Source: a virus
Strand: one strand, 5' to 3'
Length of the DNA: 39,992 nucleotides
Virus record (IMG/VR): IMGVR_UViG_3300025099_000050
Location: 1 to 39,992 of that record
A program made the translations under genes and the position numbers. Of the stretch, positions 9,728-17,301 are shown in pieces (position 1 is the stretch's first letter; every line of letters begins with the position of its first letter). The notes beneath the pieces are model-generated. The model saw only the letters and a program-made list of their open reading frames with translations, was not told the origin of the DNA and did no database searches.

Positions 9728-10702
9728 TCAATAAGTTACAGCTTCTTCGAAACCTTGTTTAACATTCCAATTATTAGTTTCCTTGTAGTGCTTATACTCA
9801 GTTAATAAAGATTCAATCTCTTTATCTCCTTCATTTAACCATTCTATAGGAAGCTGATAAACTGCTACATCATATGCACCTTTCGTATCCACTGCTACTA
9901 TATAAGGTATTACCTTATAGTCAGGATACTCAGCTTTGATTGCACTAATGTAAAAAGCAAGTTGTCTATAATAAGAATACTGTAAACATGAATACATAAA
10001 TCCTGTTACATGCCAATCTCTTTGAAGTATACCAGTTTTAGGTTCAAGTGGTCTACACTCTCCATATATCTGATTACTTGTAGTTTTAAGATCAACTAAC
10101 GTTACAGTCTTATTCTCTTCATCAACTGTGATTCTATCTAATTTAGATTTACAGTCCACTCCATGCATATTGAAATAAATTTCTTTTTCTGCAAAGGAAA
10201 TATCTTCATTTTGATACAATAGTTTATTTGAAACTACGTGTCCTTTTAAAGATGTTAGACATCCTTCTATAATTTGACGATCTTTTGCTGTAAGAGCAAT
10301 TTTACCATCTGCAGCCTTTAAGAATTCATAGAAAGCTACATTTTCTGCTTTCTTTTTGAAACTCTTAAGTATTGTTTCAGGTTTAGAATGAGATGGTTTG
10401 TATCCTGAGATTTGATACGCCATTTGAGGTATCTGATCTTCTGGTGTACCAGATTTCTCTAATTCAAAATACGCTTTAATATACTCTCCCATTTTTCCTC
10501 CAATAGGCTCAACATCAGCCATAATGAATTCATCAGGTTCAAGTGTAAATTTATGAATAAGAGTTCCAAGCTCCATTGCGGCGCTCTTGGTCTGCATCTC
10601 ATGTTGCTTTCGCATTATAAATCTTCTAGGAGACACTTTAAGCTCTCCTAAATCACTATTGGAAATATCTTCCTTAGCGTAGTAATTCGGTTCGTTTGAC
10701 AT
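9728..10702 (-). CDS. PD-(D/E)XK nuclease (RecB/exonuclease VIII-like)
   Basis: A roughly 324-residue protein with a RecB-type nuclease core: ELGTLIHKFTLEPDEF near residues 44-58 (conserved His in the first helix), VDCKSKLDRI (acidic strand), LVDLKTTSN (D-x-K core motif) and the QLAFYISAI helix (QxxxY-type motif). This pattern is typical of phage exonucleases that prepare ends for recombination. The TTG at 10714 gives four more residues, but the ATG at 10702 (MSNEPNYYAKEDISNSDLGE) is preferred. The operon also carries a RusA-like resolvase and a Sak4-like ATPase, which fits a recombination role. Confidence 0.82.
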   Translation of the reverse strand: MSNEPNYYAKEDISNSDLGELKVSPRRFIMRKQHEMQTKSAAMELGTLIHKFTLEPDEFIMADVEPIGGKMGEYIKAYFELEKSGTPEDQIPQMAYQISGYKPSHSKPETILKSFKKKAENVAFYEFLKAADGKIALTAKDRQIIEGCLTSLKGHVVSNKLLYQNEDISFAEKEIYFNMHGVDCKSKLDRITVDEENKTVTLVDLKTTSNQIYGECRPLEPKTGILQRDWHVTGFMYSCLQYSYYRQLAFYISAIKAEYPDYKVIPYIVAVDTKGAYDVAVYQLPIEWLNEGDKEIESLLTEYKHYKETNNWNVKQGFEEAVTY

Positions 10703-10994
10703 CAGTTTGATCAAGTGTTAAGGTTAGTAATTCCATGTATTCATTGTACAACTCTTGTCGTACTGTATGTGCGTGTATTCTAGCATTAGCTATTTTACGA
10801 GAACCATCATCTAGAATTTCCTTATTAATATATAATTCAGGATCTTCTAAAGCTTGTTCAAGGTAATACCGCACAATATTGTCGTGCCCATGCTCCATTG
10901 CTGAAGTAAGCAATCTAATATCCATAAAGAATCTGAGATTGTTAAAACATTTCTCTTTAAACTCTTCAGGATATTTGATATTAATTTTAGACAT
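10674..10994 (-). CDS. Hypothetical protein, 106 aa
   Basis: Not recognised. It starts with an ATG two bases after the RusA-like gene's stop and overlaps the nuclease gene downstream. The protein is helical and charged (YPEEFKEKCFNNLRFFMDIR), with a middle segment (HDNIVRYYLEQALEDPELYI) that could pack as paired helices. It has no catalytic motif. Its position between RusA-like and exonuclease genes suggests a small accessory of DNA metabolism, which is only context. Confidence 0.7.
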   Translation of the reverse strand: MSKINIKYPEEFKEKCFNNLRFFMDIRLLTSAMEHGHDNIVRYYLEQALEDPELYINKEILDDGSRKIANARIHAHTVRQELYNEYMELLTLTLDQTDVKRTELLR

Positions 10995-10996
10995 AC

Positions 10997-11371
10997 TTAA
11001 GATTTTAAAACGTTAATATAAACTCCTGGGTTTTCTTTATCGTATTCAAACTTGACAAATATTGGAAGCATTTCGTCTGCATTATCATCGTCTATCCAAC
11101 CGTACTTTACCATTTGATCTTGTATTGTTTGAGCAGGATTGATATAATCAAACTTATGTTTACTCTTACGTACAAACTTAAATGATATTCTATAAGGTTT
11201 AGATTTACCTTTGATCATCTTTTTAAATACTTTCTCATTGTCTTTCCACGCTTCTTTACTTTCTTTATAGTATCGTTGCGTTTGTTTAGATACTATAAAG
11301 TATCTACCCGTCCATCTTCTACCATTTTTACTTGAGGGGACGTTCCCTGGTATAAATATTCCTCGTGGCAT
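10997..11371 (-). CDS. RusA-like Holliday-junction resolvase
   Basis: A 124-residue protein with the length and layout of RusA resolvases: an N-terminal IPGNVPSSKNGRRW strand resembling the family's PxSxNxxW start, a KFDYINPAQTIQDQM helix with acidic residues near 75 and 85, and a GWIDDDNAD segment near 91-99. RusA proteins use a cluster of aspartates to cut four-way junctions, and D75, D85 and D94-96 are the candidates. It overlaps the 3' end of the primase gene by 79 bases in another frame, an unusually long overlap, so a later start is possible; but the PSSKN motif near the N-terminus supports this one. Confidence 0.82.
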   Translation of the reverse strand: MPRGIFIPGNVPSSKNGRRWTGRYFIVSKQTQRYYKESKEAWKDNEKVFKKMIKGKSKPYRISFKFVRKSKHKFDYINPAQTIQDQMVKYGWIDDDNADEMLPIFVKFEYDKENPGVYINVLKS

Positions 11372-12366
11372 ACATATTCTATTAGTTCGGCTGCAGCTTT
11401 TAAACTATTATTAGCTATAAAGTCTGACAGATCTTTTGCTTTGTAGTCAAAGGTATCAAATTTTCCGTTAGTAAAAAATAACGGCATAAACCCATACAGT
11501 TTCCTATGTTTGTTAGCAAAAGATATTCCAGTGCGGTCAAAGTCATATAATATGTAAATTCTTGCAAATCTGTCATTTAGATTCTTTGCAATATCTGCAG
11601 GAATGACACAACTTTCTGATGATGGAGCAATAGATGGTATTCCCCATATATCTAAACACATAACATCTTTGAGTGATTTAGTAATAACTAGTATGTCTCC
11701 GCTTTTAGGCAGTTGGCTCAAACCTTGAAGGTCAGGCACACTAGTATTACTAAGCCATTTAAATTTGCTATATGGTTGATATATTTTCACTTTTCCTTCT
11801 CCAAAGTTGTAAGCGTAAATAGGATTGTACCTATTAGAACTAACAATGAGATTACCATTAACCCACACGTGTTCTGCAGGTTGGACGTGAAATTTATTAA
11901 GGATGTCGCAACATATTCCATATTTAGACCAAAAAGTTTTATCCTCCTTAGAGTTCCAGGGACGTGATTTAATTTGTATAGTAGTAGAAGAGTCTTCTAT
12001 ATTTTCCAACTCTTTTACATGCTTACCTACGTATTGTTTAGTAGGGGCCATAAAAGATTTAGTAGAAATTCCTAATTGAAAATCATTATCTACAAGACGG
12101 TATGTGTCAAACCGTTTAAGTCCAAACATTTTTGTAAGGAATGTAAAACAATCACCTGTATCGCCTGTACTAAAATCTTTAAAGAAGAATTTACCACTGT
12201 TATGTCTAAAAATAGTAAAAGAAGGAGATTTATCTTTACGTAAAGGAGAACACATAGCTCTCCCATACTTAAAATCTTTACCTATATAATAAGAGAAGAT
12301 GTCTAAGCAAGTTACCCTGCTTAGAATCTCATCTTCACTTAGTTCTACTACTTTACTGCCGTACAT
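11293..12366 (-). CDS. DNA primase, DnaG-like with variant Toprim
   Basis: A 357-residue primase. The N-terminal part resembles the DnaG zinc-binding region: CSPLRKDKSPSFTIF followed by FFKDFSTGDTGDCFTFL (Cys39 and Cys73), though the full CHC2 ligand set is not obvious. The Toprim-type part has GDILVITKSLKDVMCL (about 223-238) and ILYDFDRTG (about 272-280, with the DxD aspartates D275 and D277). The position normally held by the Toprim glutamate appears to be Lys230 (ITKSLKD). Its start overlaps the upstream stop (TAATG). It would synthesise primers for the PolA-type polymerase together with the DnaB-like helicase. Confidence 0.82.
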   Translation of the reverse strand: MYGSKVVELSEDEILSRVTCLDIFSYYIGKDFKYGRAMCSPLRKDKSPSFTIFRHNSGKFFFKDFSTGDTGDCFTFLTKMFGLKRFDTYRLVDNDFQLGISTKSFMAPTKQYVGKHVKELENIEDSSTTIQIKSRPWNSKEDKTFWSKYGICCDILNKFHVQPAEHVWVNGNLIVSSNRYNPIYAYNFGEGKVKIYQPYSKFKWLSNTSVPDLQGLSQLPKSGDILVITKSLKDVMCLDIWGIPSIAPSSESCVIPADIAKNLNDRFARIYILYDFDRTGISFANKHRKLYGFMPLFFTNGKFDTFDYKAKDLSDFIANNSLKAAAELIEYVCHEEYLYQGTSPQVKMVEDGRVDTL

Positions 12367-12920
12367 TAGAACGGCATTTCAGCACCACCTGTAGCCATAA
12401 CTGTATCTGGAGTTACTGCAGCTGCATCTGGTTCAGGCTTAACCAATTTCTTCTTATTCCAATCAGAAATATAGATGTTACTTTTGTCGGCTGGTACTTC
12501 CATAGCCTCAATAAAGTTAGGGAATTTAGGAAGAGATACATATTTACCTTTGTAAATAAATAGCATTCTAAACTTTCTACCCATATACTTTTGACCAAAA
12601 AGATTTATAACTTTATTTGCATACTCTGCAAACGTTGTTACATTATCGATAACAAACTCTGCTTCAGGCATACACTTAGTAGCAATATGCTTTACACGAC
12701 GAGATACATCTGTAGCTTGCTTCTCTACATCTCCAAAATCTGGATTAGCAGGGAATTCTGCATGCTTAACTGTTGCACCATTAGACTGCTTGAACTCAAA
12801 GTCAAGTCTTCCGCCTTTATCCATATTTAGTGATACGCTCACTAATTCACAATTTTCTTGGATACCTACTGATGGCATTACTCCACCTGTACTGTTACTT
12901 TCTACGTTACTTCCGTACAT
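12366..12920 (-). CDS. Putative single-stranded DNA-binding protein
   Basis: A 184-residue protein that I do not recognise directly. Its central region is mixed alpha/beta, and the C-terminus is a low-complexity, proline/alanine-rich tail ending in GGAEMPF, reminiscent of the acidic tail and terminal PF of SSB proteins. It lies between the Sak4-like ATPase and the primase; phage SSBs are commonly next to Sak4-type annealing ATPases. AATTAATTAATT lies upstream of the ATG, which may indicate strong expression. The SSB role is inferred from tail and context, and the protein at 22627 is a second candidate. Confidence 0.55.
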   Translation of the reverse strand: MYGSNVESNSTGGVMPSVGIQENCELVSVSLNMDKGGRLDFEFKQSNGATVKHAEFPANPDFGDVEKQATDVSRRVKHIATKCMPEAEFVIDNVTTFAEYANKVINLFGQKYMGRKFRMLFIYKGKYVSLPKFPNFIEAMEVPADKSNIYISDWNKKKLVKPEPDAAAVTPDTVMATGGAEMPF

Positions 12921-12947
12921 TTTTTCTCTCTTTTAGAAATTAATTAA

Positions 12948-13625
12948 TTATTGATAATCTTCGATAGCCTTTGCTACCAATGCTAAATCGTTTGGTATTT
13001 TAACAGATCCAAACATGTCTTTCGGAGTTTTACCAGTATTAGCGCCGTCGTTTTGTGTAATAAACGAGTACGTCATACCATTATCACTCTTTGTGACATC
13101 TGTATACAATACAATTGTAAACATACCTTCTAGAGTAACTACATTGTCCATCATTTTACCGATAGTCTTTGCTTTGGTAACTTTATTACCATGTGCATCA
13201 AATGTAGTTTCTGAGTGCATCATAAACACAACTAATAAATCATCACGCATAGATTTAACTGCATTGATAACTGACCAAGCATTCTGAGCAATCTCAGTAA
13301 ACTTCTTGAAACCAGTTTCGCTAGCTCTACGCATATACTCATTAGCCATAGTGTATTGATAATCATCAACAATGATCGTCTTGATTTCAGGACGTTTTTC
13401 GTTGATGTAATTCAAACATCCAAGAATCTCATGAGGTACATCTGTTGAACAGAATCTACCTTTAGGGTTCTCTTTGTCGAATACAGGATATTTAGTCTTC
13501 CATCCTTTGAATGGTAACGCCTTACGAGCTACGTTTACAATGAATGTTGACTCAGGGTTTAAGTTCTCGATTGAAGTGGATTTCCCTGTTCCACTAGCGC
13601 CAACTACTAATACTTCTTGTGCCAT
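12948..13625 (-). CDS. Sak4-like RecA-fold ATPase
   Basis: A 225-residue single-domain P-loop ATPase. Walker A is GASGTGKST (9-17), Walker B is TIIVDDYQY (D87 and D88), and the rest follows the short RecA/AAA-type fold of phage Sak4-like proteins, annotated as AAA domain proteins in crAss-like phages. Sak4 proteins work with a phage SSB in single-strand annealing recombination. The putative SSB gene follows directly downstream. It starts one base from the end of the small gene upstream. A generic AAA ATPase of another role cannot be excluded. Confidence 0.75.
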   Translation of the reverse strand: MAQEVLVVGASGTGKSTSIENLNPESTFIVNVARKALPFKGWKTKYPVFDKENPKGRFCSTDVPHEILGCLNYINEKRPEIKTIIVDDYQYTMANEYMRRASETGFKKFTEIAQNAWSVINAVKSMRDDLLVVFMMHSETTFDAHGNKVTKAKTIGKMMDNVVTLEGMFTIVLYTDVTKSDNGMTYSFITQNDGANTGKTPKDMFGSVKIPNDLALVAKAIEDYQ

Positions 13626-13922
13626 TTAAAATAGATTAATTTCGGTTTTTACTTTTTCTTCTTCTGCATGCCTTGCTGCCCATTTAGTACCTCTAAACTC
13701 TGGATGCTTTTCTTGTAGTTTACGGCGACAACGTCCTATACCCTCAAAAGAAGGGTATGTTTTGTTGTTTAAACCTTTTAGAAAATCTTTAGTGCTTAGT
13801 GTATCAATGTCAACACCATAGTCTAGCAATACAAATGCATACAGAACGTAATCGCTATTTCTAGCTGTAAACTTATTAAGTAGTATCTTGGATACTATCT
13901 TCTCGTACTTCTTCACTTTCAT
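13626..13922 (-). CDS. Hypothetical protein, about 98 aa, basic
   Basis: Not recognised. Two ATGs are possible (13949 and 13922); MKVKKYEKIVSKILLNKFTA from 13922 looks the more natural N-terminus and reduces the overlap with the DnaB-like gene to 47 bases. The N-terminal half is a basic helix followed by a region ARNSDYVLYAFVLLDYGVDI; the C-terminal half, YPSFEGIGRCRRKLQEKHPE, is a basic helix that could contact nucleic acid. It lies between the DnaB-like helicase and the Sak4-like ATPase, so a helper role in replication is plausible but unproven. Confidence 0.65.
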   Translation of the reverse strand: MKVKKYEKIVSKILLNKFTARNSDYVLYAFVLLDYGVDIDTLSTKDFLKGLNNKTYPSFEGIGRCRRKLQEKHPEFRGTKWAARHAEEEKVKTEINLF

Positions 13923-14868
13923 TGCTCGAATAGGTTGGTGGTTTAGCATCTAATATTTGATTATGAGCCAAATCATTCTCCATTAAAGCAATGCAAGGCT
14001 CGCCCTCTCTAACCTTCAAGTAATGCCAAAATATAGCATTATCTGTAGGCCATCTCTTTGGGCCGTATGCCCTAATACCAAGCATCTCTGGTCTGTGTGT
14101 TACTACAACAATGTCAGAATACATATAACATGCATCTGCACCAAAGATGTCTTGTTTCTTAGGGTAATGTAAATCAGGGTTTTGGATACGCTCTGAATTC
14201 TCTATGTTACGATTCATTTGAGATATTAGAATAAATGCCACTCTAATAACTTTCTTTAAACCATTGAACATAGCCATCAGATCATAGAGTAAATCTCTAT
14301 CTTGTGCGCCTCCTGCCTTCTTTACAAGCAGAGTATGATCTAACATAACTATAACAGGTTTATCTTTTTCTTTAGAGAACGCTAATATAGTTGCTTCTAA
14401 AGATTTGACACTACCTGGTATATCTACGTAATTTATATCATACTTATTTAACTTGCGAGCTTCTTGTACTGCATTCATATAATAGTTGTCATTCAAAGTA
14501 AATTTGTCTGACGCACTATATAACTGCTGTGTAGTAAGTTTCATCTTATTACTAAGTTTACGGCCAATTAGCCGTGAAGATAGCATCTCAAAGTTAAATG
14601 ATAGTATTGCAAAATCATCCTCTTGATTAAGATCTTTCAATCCTGTCTCAAGTTGGCCTAATACTGCAGTTTTACCGCTACCAGACATACCAGCAATAGT
14701 TGTGATAGTCTGCCATTCAATCCCTCCCATAGAAATGTTATTAAACTTTTTCCATGGGGTGGTTAGAGATTTAATAGTTCCCTTTCTTCTACCATCTATG
14801 TAGCGTAATGCTGCACTAGAGGCTTTAGATATGTGGCGCCAAGGTAACGCTTTGTGTTCCTCGCTCAT
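13876..14868 (-). CDS. Replicative DNA helicase, DnaB-like
   Basis: A 330-residue protein with the C-terminal RecA-like domain of DnaB helicases: SMGGIEWQTITTIAGMSGSGKT (Walker A, 60-67), AILSFNFEMLSSRLIGRKLS (the FExxxxxxxxR-type segment), VIVMLDH (Walker B), ILISQMNRNIE (the conserved Gln in LSQLNR-type motif) and IFGADACYMYSDIVVV near the end. The N-terminal primase-binding domain of bacterial DnaB is missing, as in several phage helicases. Its start overlaps the upstream gene's stop by an ATGA. With the primase and polymerase it would drive phage DNA replication. Confidence 0.87.
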   Translation of the reverse strand: MSEEHKALPWRHISKASSAALRYIDGRRKGTIKSLTTPWKKFNNISMGGIEWQTITTIAGMSGSGKTAVLGQLETGLKDLNQEDDFAILSFNFEMLSSRLIGRKLSNKMKLTTQQLYSASDKFTLNDNYYMNAVQEARKLNKYDINYVDIPGSVKSLEATILAFSKEKDKPVIVMLDHTLLVKKAGGAQDRDLLYDLMAMFNGLKKVIRVAFILISQMNRNIENSERIQNPDLHYPKKQDIFGADACYMYSDIVVVTHRPEMLGIRAYGPKRWPTDNAIFWHYLKVREGEPCIALMENDLAHNQILDAKPPTYSSNESEEVREDSIQDTT

Positions 14869-15404
14869 ATTAAATCTTCTCCGTATTTTTGTTCCTCACT
14901 CGCTTTTGGAGGTTCTATTCCATCATACATAGTCCAAGCTTCTTGGTTTAAGTATGTGCTCATCATTTTCCAACGCGGTCGAAACTCATTAGTATAACTG
15001 GCTTGCTTTCTGTCTTCATGTTCAGCTGCAATAGCTTTAAGAATAGTTTCATGCAATCCAGGACTTCTCTCTATTAATGATATGTATTTAAGCTTATTAC
15101 GCTTCATATCATTATGTAAAGGTCTGCCTTGATCCCTCATAGGATAGGCAATTACAAATTGATTCCAACAATCTTCACATCCTCGCACTTTAAATAAATC
15201 CAACGCTTTTTGACGGAGCACAAGAGACTGATCGGGCATTATTTTAACAAAGCCTCGTGTCTGTAATTTTACACTGTCTATAGGTAGGATTTCTAAATAT
15301 TTCTGAACTTGTTTATCTCCTTCACTTTTAAGAAGCATGTAAACAAATTCGCTAGGAGTGAGATGGTTGCCTTTCAACTTGGTTAAGTTCAAAGATACTT
15401 TCAT
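14865..15404 (-). CDS. Hypothetical protein next to DnaB-like helicase, 179 aa
   Basis: Not recognised. The gene sits directly upstream of the DnaB-like helicase with a 4-base stop/start overlap, so the two are probably made together. The N-terminus (KGNHLTPSEFVYMLLKSEGD) resembles a short helical/winged-helix segment and the C-terminal part (TNEFRPRWKMMSTYLNQEAW) is aromatic-rich. A helicase-loader or replication-accessory role would fit the position, but there is no direct sequence evidence. Cys residues near 95 (GCEDCWN) form a CxxC pair. Confidence 0.7.
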   Translation of the reverse strand: MKVSLNLTKLKGNHLTPSEFVYMLLKSEGDKQVQKYLEILPIDSVKLQTRGFVKIMPDQSLVLRQKALDLFKVRGCEDCWNQFVIAYPMRDQGRPLHNDMKRNKLKYISLIERSPGLHETILKAIAAEHEDRKQASYTNEFRPRWKMMSTYLNQEAWTMYDGIEPPKASEEQKYGEDLI

Positions 15405-15504
15405 CGCAATTTAGGTATTTATCAAGTTCCTCTTCAGTTAAATCTACCAGAACCTCATCTGGTAAACATCTCATTTCTTCTTCACATTTGATACAATTAA
15501 TCAT
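15352..15504 (-). CDS. Small CxxC protein, 50 aa
   Basis: An ATG overlapping the stop of the upstream gene (ATGATTAA) opens a 50-codon frame: MINCIKCEEEMRCLPDEVLV followed by an acidic helix (DLTEEELDKYLNC). Cysteines at 4, 7, 13 and 33 include a CxxC pair and could hold a metal ion. It overlaps the start of the next gene by 53 bases. The coupled start, the acidic helix and the filled gap between two genes argue for a real gene; function is unknown. Confidence 0.55.
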   Translation of the reverse strand: MINCIKCEEEMRCLPDEVLVDLTEEELDKYLNCDESIFELNQVERQPSHS

Positions 15505-15724
15505 AACTGTTTAAATTGCCATTGGCATCCCAATGAGGCGCCATGAGAAGATATAAATATACGTCTTTTTCAGTTACTTTGCAACCAAATTCCGCTTTCA
15601 TTATATCTGCCACAGCACTCGGAGGTAGATCAATTAAGTCTTCATAATAAAATTTTAAAACTTGATACAAGCTATAAATTTCATGCATTTCTAACCTTTT
15701 ACCTCTATAGGGACTATCCTTCAT
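15497..15724 (-). CDS. Hypothetical protein, 75 aa, helix-turn-helix-like
   Basis: Not recognised with certainty. The segment DLPPSAVADIMKAEFGCKVT followed by EKDVYLYLLMAPHW reads like a helix-turn-helix or winged-helix with an aromatic tail. It starts with an ATG nine bases after the stop of the DUF932-like gene and its stop overlaps the start of the small CxxC protein. It could be a small DNA-binding regulator or replication accessory. Evidence is weak. Confidence 0.62.
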   Translation of the reverse strand: MKDSPYRGKRLEMHEIYSLYQVLKFYYEDLIDLPPSAVADIMKAEFGCKVTEKDVYLYLLMAPHWDANGNLNSYD

Positions 15725-15733
15725 ACTTACATT

Positions 15734-16480
15734 TTAAAACGGTAGGCTCTCATGTTTTAACATATCAACATAAGGATCTATCGAAAATTCTTTTGTAAAT
15801 GTATGTAATTTAGTATACTTTTCCAAGGCATTCATAGGGTGCGCACTTTTAAGAGCTTCTGTGCATGCATTATATGCAGACCAAGCTGTACGCTCTGTAA
15901 ATGCGGAAGAATTAAACCATTCATCTGTTGCTTTCTTAAGCTGTGCACCATTTAGTACACCCTCATTAACAAATAATTGGCCTAAATAATTTCCTGCGTC
16001 TGTATCGCTAAAATGTATTTGTTCCATAGTCAATTTGTCTTCAACAGATTGATCATAACGACGATCTACATCATCAAATAACTTTTGTATAAGTTTATCC
16101 AGATCATCTTCTACATTCTGCGTGTGTTTACGCATTTTAATAATATCACCTGTAAACATAAGGTTAGAGCATACTACTACTGATGCTCCACCACATACAC
16201 CTATAGGTAATGTTTTGTCATAAGAATTACGAAAGCCAATACTTCTATTCATACCACTACCTGATAACTGAGAGCCATCATGAAATGTCATACTACCAAA
16301 CATCTGTTGGCCTCTATGATTTATTTCTAACTTTGTCTCAAAAGGTGAGGTATTGTAATGCTTTGTACCTGCTTCTTTAATTTTTGTAACTAATTCTTGG
16401 TGACTTACTGGTATGTAAGTCTCTGTTTGCTCAGGGACCTTGATAAGGCCCAACTCAGCGAAATCTACTAACTTTGCCAT
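15734..16480 (-). CDS. DUF932-like phage/plasmid protein
   Basis: A 248-residue protein resembling the DUF932 / TIGR03299 phage-plasmid family: a central segment with an NSYDK motif followed by GVCGGASVVVCSNLMFTGD, matching the family's NSYDxS ... xxRxVCxN pattern, and a C-terminal helical region with EWFNSSAFTERTAWSAYNAC. The family is common in phages and plasmids and its role is unknown, often next to replication genes as here. It overlaps the upstream 71-residue gene by 26 bases. Confidence 0.7.
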   Translation of the reverse strand: MAKLVDFAELGLIKVPEQTETYIPVSHQELVTKIKEAGTKHYNTSPFETKLEINHRGQQMFGSMTFHDGSQLSGSGMNRSIGFRNSYDKTLPIGVCGGASVVVCSNLMFTGDIIKMRKHTQNVEDDLDKLIQKLFDDVDRRYDQSVEDKLTMEQIHFSDTDAGNYLGQLFVNEGVLNGAQLKKATDEWFNSSAFTERTAWSAYNACTEALKSAHPMNALEKYTKLHTFTKEFSIDPYVDMLKHESLPF

Positions 16481-16670
16481 TGCTTCCGTCTGTTTTAGGG
16501 TATCTAATTGTTTCTACATGCCTATGCTTTTGATAGGCTTTTGGATAATCAAATCCAAACATAAGACGGAATATATTTGTAGTAACATATCCCGTCATAT
16601 CTTTTTCTTGTTCTTCTACCTTTTCCTCTTCTATAAGAGGTTCATAGTTTAAATAATTTTTACTAGGCAT
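16455..16670 (-). CDS. Hypothetical protein, 71 aa
   Basis: Not recognised. It starts at an ATG overlapping the stop of the upstream coiled-coil gene (ATGCCTAG) and overlaps the DUF932-like gene by 26 bases, which is the packing style of this operon. The N-terminus is acidic (EPLIEEEKVEEQEKDMTGYV) and the C-terminus is basic (YQKHRHVETIRYPKTDGSNG). A plus-strand frame over the same bases has no such context. No functional motif is visible. Confidence 0.6.
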   Translation of the reverse strand: MPSKNYLNYEPLIEEEKVEEQEKDMTGYVTTNIFRLMFGFDYPKAYQKHRHVETIRYPKTDGSNGKVSRFR

Positions 16671-16872
16671 GAGTGTGTTTGTTTTCTAGTTTGTCTACTT
16701 TACTTTTTAAAGTTAAAATCTCTTCAGTTATTAGTTTTAGAAGCTTACCTTGTTCGGTTGATGCAGTAGTAAGTTTTTCTATAGCTTTTGCTATTTCTTC
16801 TACTATATTGTTTGTTGCTTCTTCATGTGCTTTTACACGCTGTTCAATAAACAGTTTTTTCATTTCGCCCAT
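16663..16872 (-). CDS. Short coiled-coil protein, 69 aa
   Basis: First gene of the minus-strand replication operon. Almost the whole protein is predicted helix: MGEMKKLFIEQRVKAHEEAT, then ...EEIAKAIEKLTTAS..., and a C-terminal heptad-like stretch LLKLITEEILTLKSKVDKLE ending in a His-containing tail. Leu/Ile spacing suggests an oligomerising coiled coil. Function unknown. About 180 bases upstream contain only a 7-bp hairpin at 16925-16941 before the folded region begins. Confidence 0.65.
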   Translation of the reverse strand: MGEMKKLFIEQRVKAHEEATNNIVEEIAKAIEKLTTASTEQGKLLKLITEEILTLKSKVDKLENKHTHA

Positions 16873-16924
16873 ACTTAATGGTTTTTTAATATTAGGTTAA
16901 TACTCTTTAAATTATTATTTGGTA

Positions 16925-16941
16925 TATTCATTATATGAATA
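16925..16941. promoter_or_regulatory. Seven-bp inverted repeat with 3-base loop upstream of replication operon
   Basis: TATTCAT - tat - ATGAATA forms a perfect 7-bp stem with a 3-base loop, 53 bases upstream of the first codon of the operon. It could be an operator for a dimeric repressor. The geometry (5-7 bp stem, 3-base loop) also resembles the hairpin promoters of phage N4 virion RNA polymerase; crAss-like phages carry a virion RNA polymerase, but whether it uses hairpin promoters is not known to me. Both readings are speculative. Confidence 0.3.
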
Positions 16942-17052
16942 AATTCACAAAATTTCTATACGCATTAATAATGGTGATAGTTTACTCCATAGCTATATTT
17001 ATTTAATTGGTTGAAGCAAAGAGAGTAAGTTCCCACCACCCTCTATACTTTC

Positions 17053-17301
17053 AACGCTGACTTTTAAATCCCAGTTTAAAAGTTTTGCCTCAACTTCACT
17101 AAAAGCTATTAAATGTTGAGGACTTTAGTTATGCAGCGTTCACGTAGCTTGCTCACGTATTAAAATAGGCTCCCAGGTTTGGTATCGAAGTCTTACGCTC
17201 GGTAGCTGGGATTATTAGAGTTTAACCGTTAATCACTCATGCCTAATTTACATAACTTGTAGTCTTATTGGTATTGTTGATCCACATTCCTCTAGTTATG
17301 T
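17053..17301. ncRNA. Structured noncoding region, possible RNA
   Basis: The 428 bases between 16872 and 17301 hold no convincing gene. From 17053 on, pairing segments are dense: AACGCTG (17053-17059) with CAGCGTT (17134-17140) encloses a 9-bp hairpin (17060-17068 with 17075-17083, loop TCCCAG) and a 7-bp hairpin (17088-17094 with 17115-17121). A further stem pairs TCCCAG (17171-17176) with CTGGGA (17206-17211), and ACATAAC (17250-17256) pairs with GTTATGT (17295-17301). Because the first hairpin's loop is also TCCCAG, CTGGGA could pair with either copy, as in a switch or kissing loop. The strand is undecided; neighbouring genes are on the minus strand. Confidence 0.45.

Noticed and set aside
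16935-17006. Plus-strand 23-residue hydrophobic peptide (MNKFTKFLYALIMVIVYSIA...)
   Set aside because: A membrane-like peptide, but too short to support, opposite to its neighbours, and its start overlaps the 7-bp palindrome. A real toxin-like peptide cannot be excluded.
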